This document shows, one piece after another, positions 62,857-64,000 of a stretch of DNA of 64,000 bases (positions are counted from its first letter, which is position 1; the number at the start of each line of letters is the position of its first letter). The stretch spans positions 1,813,761 to 1,877,760 of the forward strand of contig NZ_HG428741.1 of NCBI RefSeq assembly GCF_000380245.2, written 5' to 3'. The position numbers and the translations under genes are program-made. The notes beneath the pieces are model-generated. The model was not told the origin of the DNA, did not search any database, and saw only the letters and a program-made list of their open reading frames with translations. The stretch comes from Bacillus massiliigorillae. Its GTDB lineage: Bacteria; Bacillota; Bacilli; Bacillales; DSM-1321.

Positions 62857-63609
62857 CTACAATGGTATAACGGCTTTATTTTCTACTTGTTTAGAAGACT
62901 TGCCAAAATAAGCTTCTTGTACTTTAGGGTTATTCAATAACTCCTGTGCCGTACCAGAAATAACAATTTTTCCATGAGCTAAAACACAAGCACGATCAGC
63001 AACTTTTAAAGCCGCCTTTACATTTTGCTCAACTAAAATTATCGTAGTACCCATTTCATCGCAAAGCTTTCTTAAGATAGACATGATATCTTTTACAATC
63101 AATGGAGCTAGACCTAATGAAGGTTCATCAAGCATGAGAACTTTTGGTTTAGCCATTAACCCTCGGCCAATGGCTAGCATTTGTTGTTCTCCCCCTGAAA
63201 GCAATCCCCCAGAGCGATCAAGCATTTGTTTCAATCTCGGAAACATTTCCACAATGTTTTCATAATCTTGCTCAATACTTTTTTTGTCTTTACGATATCG
63301 ATGATATGAACCTAATAATAAATTATCTTTTACAGAAAGTGATGAGAATATTTGTCTACGTTCCGGGACTAAACAAATCCCTTTAGAAACTACCTTCTGT
63401 ACGCCGTCCTTTGTTATATCCTGATCCTTATACTTGATGGTACCTTCTTTTGGTGAATACACACCCGCAAGTGTACCTAGAAGTGTACTTTTCCCCGCTC
63501 CATTAGAACCTACAATTGCGAGTAATTCTCCTTCTAATAACTCAAAATCAATACCTTCTAAAACATGTAAAAAGCCATGATAAGTATGAAGATTTTCAAC
63601 CTTAAGCAT
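62857..63609 (-). CDS. livF: Branched-chain amino acid ABC transporter ATP-binding protein LivF
   Basis: A 250-residue ABC ATPase: Walker A GSNGAGKSTLLGTLAG, Q-loop RRQIFSSLSV, signature LLSGGEQQMLAIGRGLM and Walker B VLMLDEPSLGLAP. The LVPERRQIFSSLSVKDNLLLGS-type region and VLAHGKIVISGT are LivF-like. The ATG at 63609 has GGAGGATAC upstream and lies inside the end of the preceding livG gene, overlapping by 8 bases. High-affinity uptake of leucine, isoleucine and valine, or a related amide or acid. Confidence 0.9.
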   Translation of the reverse strand: MLKVENLHTYHGFLHVLEGIDFELLEGELLAIVGSNGAGKSTLLGTLAGVYSPKEGTIKYKDQDITKDGVQKVVSKGICLVPERRQIFSSLSVKDNLLLGSYHRYRKDKKSIEQDYENIVEMFPRLKQMLDRSGGLLSGGEQQMLAIGRGLMAKPKVLMLDEPSLGLAPLIVKDIMSILRKLCDEMGTTIILVEQNVKAALKVADRACVLAHGKIVISGTAQELLNNPKVQEAYFGKSSKQVENKAVIPL

Positions 63610-64000
63610 AGATAGTATCCTCCTCTTCATCCCCCAAATAGGCTGCAACAACTTTAGGGTTTTTGTATACTTCATCTGGAGTACCTTCACCAATCTTCAC
63701 ACCATTGTCTACTACTACTAGTCGATCCGAAATAGACATAACCGTTTCCATATCATGTTCTACAAAAATAAACGTCATGCCTTCCTCTCGCATTTTCAAG
63801 ATAACATCTACAAGCTGTCTTGATTCTTCTGAGTTTAACCCTGCCATCGGTTCGTCAAGGAGGATTAATTTAGGTTTAGAAATGGCTGCCCGTGCTATTT
63901 CCAATAACCTTTGACTCCCATAAGGTAATGTATTGGACATTTCATAAGCTAGATGAGCAATACCAACATGCTCTAAACACTCAATCGCTCTAGACATTGT
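63602..64000 (-). CDS. livG: Branched-chain amino acid ABC transporter ATP-binding protein LivG, partial
   Basis: The gene runs off the right edge. The visible 130 residues hold the second half of an ABC ATPase: the Walker B region PKLILLDEPMAGLNSEES, then EEGMTFIFVEHDMETVMSIS and the C-terminal LivG-type segment VDNGVKIGEGTPDEVYKNPK. The signature motif here reads LPYGSQRLLEIARA, as in LivG. It overlaps livF. The permease and binding-protein genes are presumably outside. Confidence 0.9.
   Translation of the reverse strand, partial: TMSRAIECLEHVGIAHLAYEMSNTLPYGSQRLLEIARAAISKPKLILLDEPMAGLNSEESRQLVDVILKMREEGMTFIFVEHDMETVMSISDRLVVVDNGVKIGEGTPDEVYKNPKVVAAYLGDEEEDTIYA

Noticed and set aside
1..64000. 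CRISPR arrays, tRNA or rRNA genes, complete insertion sequences or prophage
   Set aside because: Looked for in both strands; no regularly spaced repeats, tRNA cloverleaf, rRNA segment or transposase/phage gene could be supported.

Overview
The window is low-GC DNA from an endospore-forming member of the Bacillales. Spore functions are present: a gerAB/gerAC-type germinant receptor pair at the left edge and a complete cotJABC operon near 50 kb. Other Bacillales-like traits are an S-layer-homology protein, mprF, an L-box leader, a PyrR attenuator and strong GGAGG-type ribosome binding sites. The SLH protein and overall gene content would fit Planococcaceae (Lysinibacillus and relatives), but that placement is inferred from style, not from a marker gene.

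Layout. 0-7.7 kb: germination receptor tail, a secreted LamG/Ig/dockerin/phosphatase protein, an SLH/metallo-beta-lactamase/lamin-tail protein with its DUF3006 partner, a lipoprotein and an acetyltransferase. 7.8-11.7 kb: a decayed zone with CoA-transferase and nitrilase remnants, one intact nitrilase-family enzyme, and a small Cys-containing protein whose leader can fold in two exclusive ways around its ribosome binding site. 11.7-25 kb: ordinary chromosomal genes, including a basic amino acid permease behind a lysine riboswitch, mprF, an SDR with an awkward start, a thioesterase, a transglutaminase-like protein and a dead acyl-CoA dehydrogenase.

25-41.4 kb is the most distinctive part, a catabolic island. 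It encodes an FAH-family enzyme, an NtaB/HpaC-type flavin reductase, a PYROXD2/CrtI-like flavoprotein, a ThDP enzyme, a cyclase-family hydrolase, a RutA/PyrA-like flavin monooxygenase, an aldehyde dehydrogenase, an NCS1 permease, an amidase and a two-domain extradiol-dioxygenase-like VOC protein. The regulators are two Crp/Fnr proteins and one IclR protein. Six intergenic sites of the form TGYTA-N6-TAACA (or a close variant) lie upstream of nearly every transcription unit, and the two Crp/Fnr recognition helices are altered in a way that fits this non-canonical half-site. I infer one regulon for breakdown of an aromatic or N-heterocyclic compound; the substrate is not evident.

41.6-64 kb: an ankyrin-repeat protein; a GntR-controlled sugar-acid operon (beta-hydroxyacid dehydrogenase, DUF1537 kinase, GntP permease, class II aldolase) with repeated TTGTATACAA operators; cotJABC; an iron alcohol dehydrogenase/APC permease/unknown protein operon; an OFA-type MFS carrier; codBA behind a PyrR-type attenuator; a LytTR regulator next to an acetyl-CoA hydrolase/CoA-transferase; and the livF/livG end of a branched-chain amino acid ABC transporter.

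No rRNA, tRNA, CRISPR array, intact insertion sequence or prophage was recognised.
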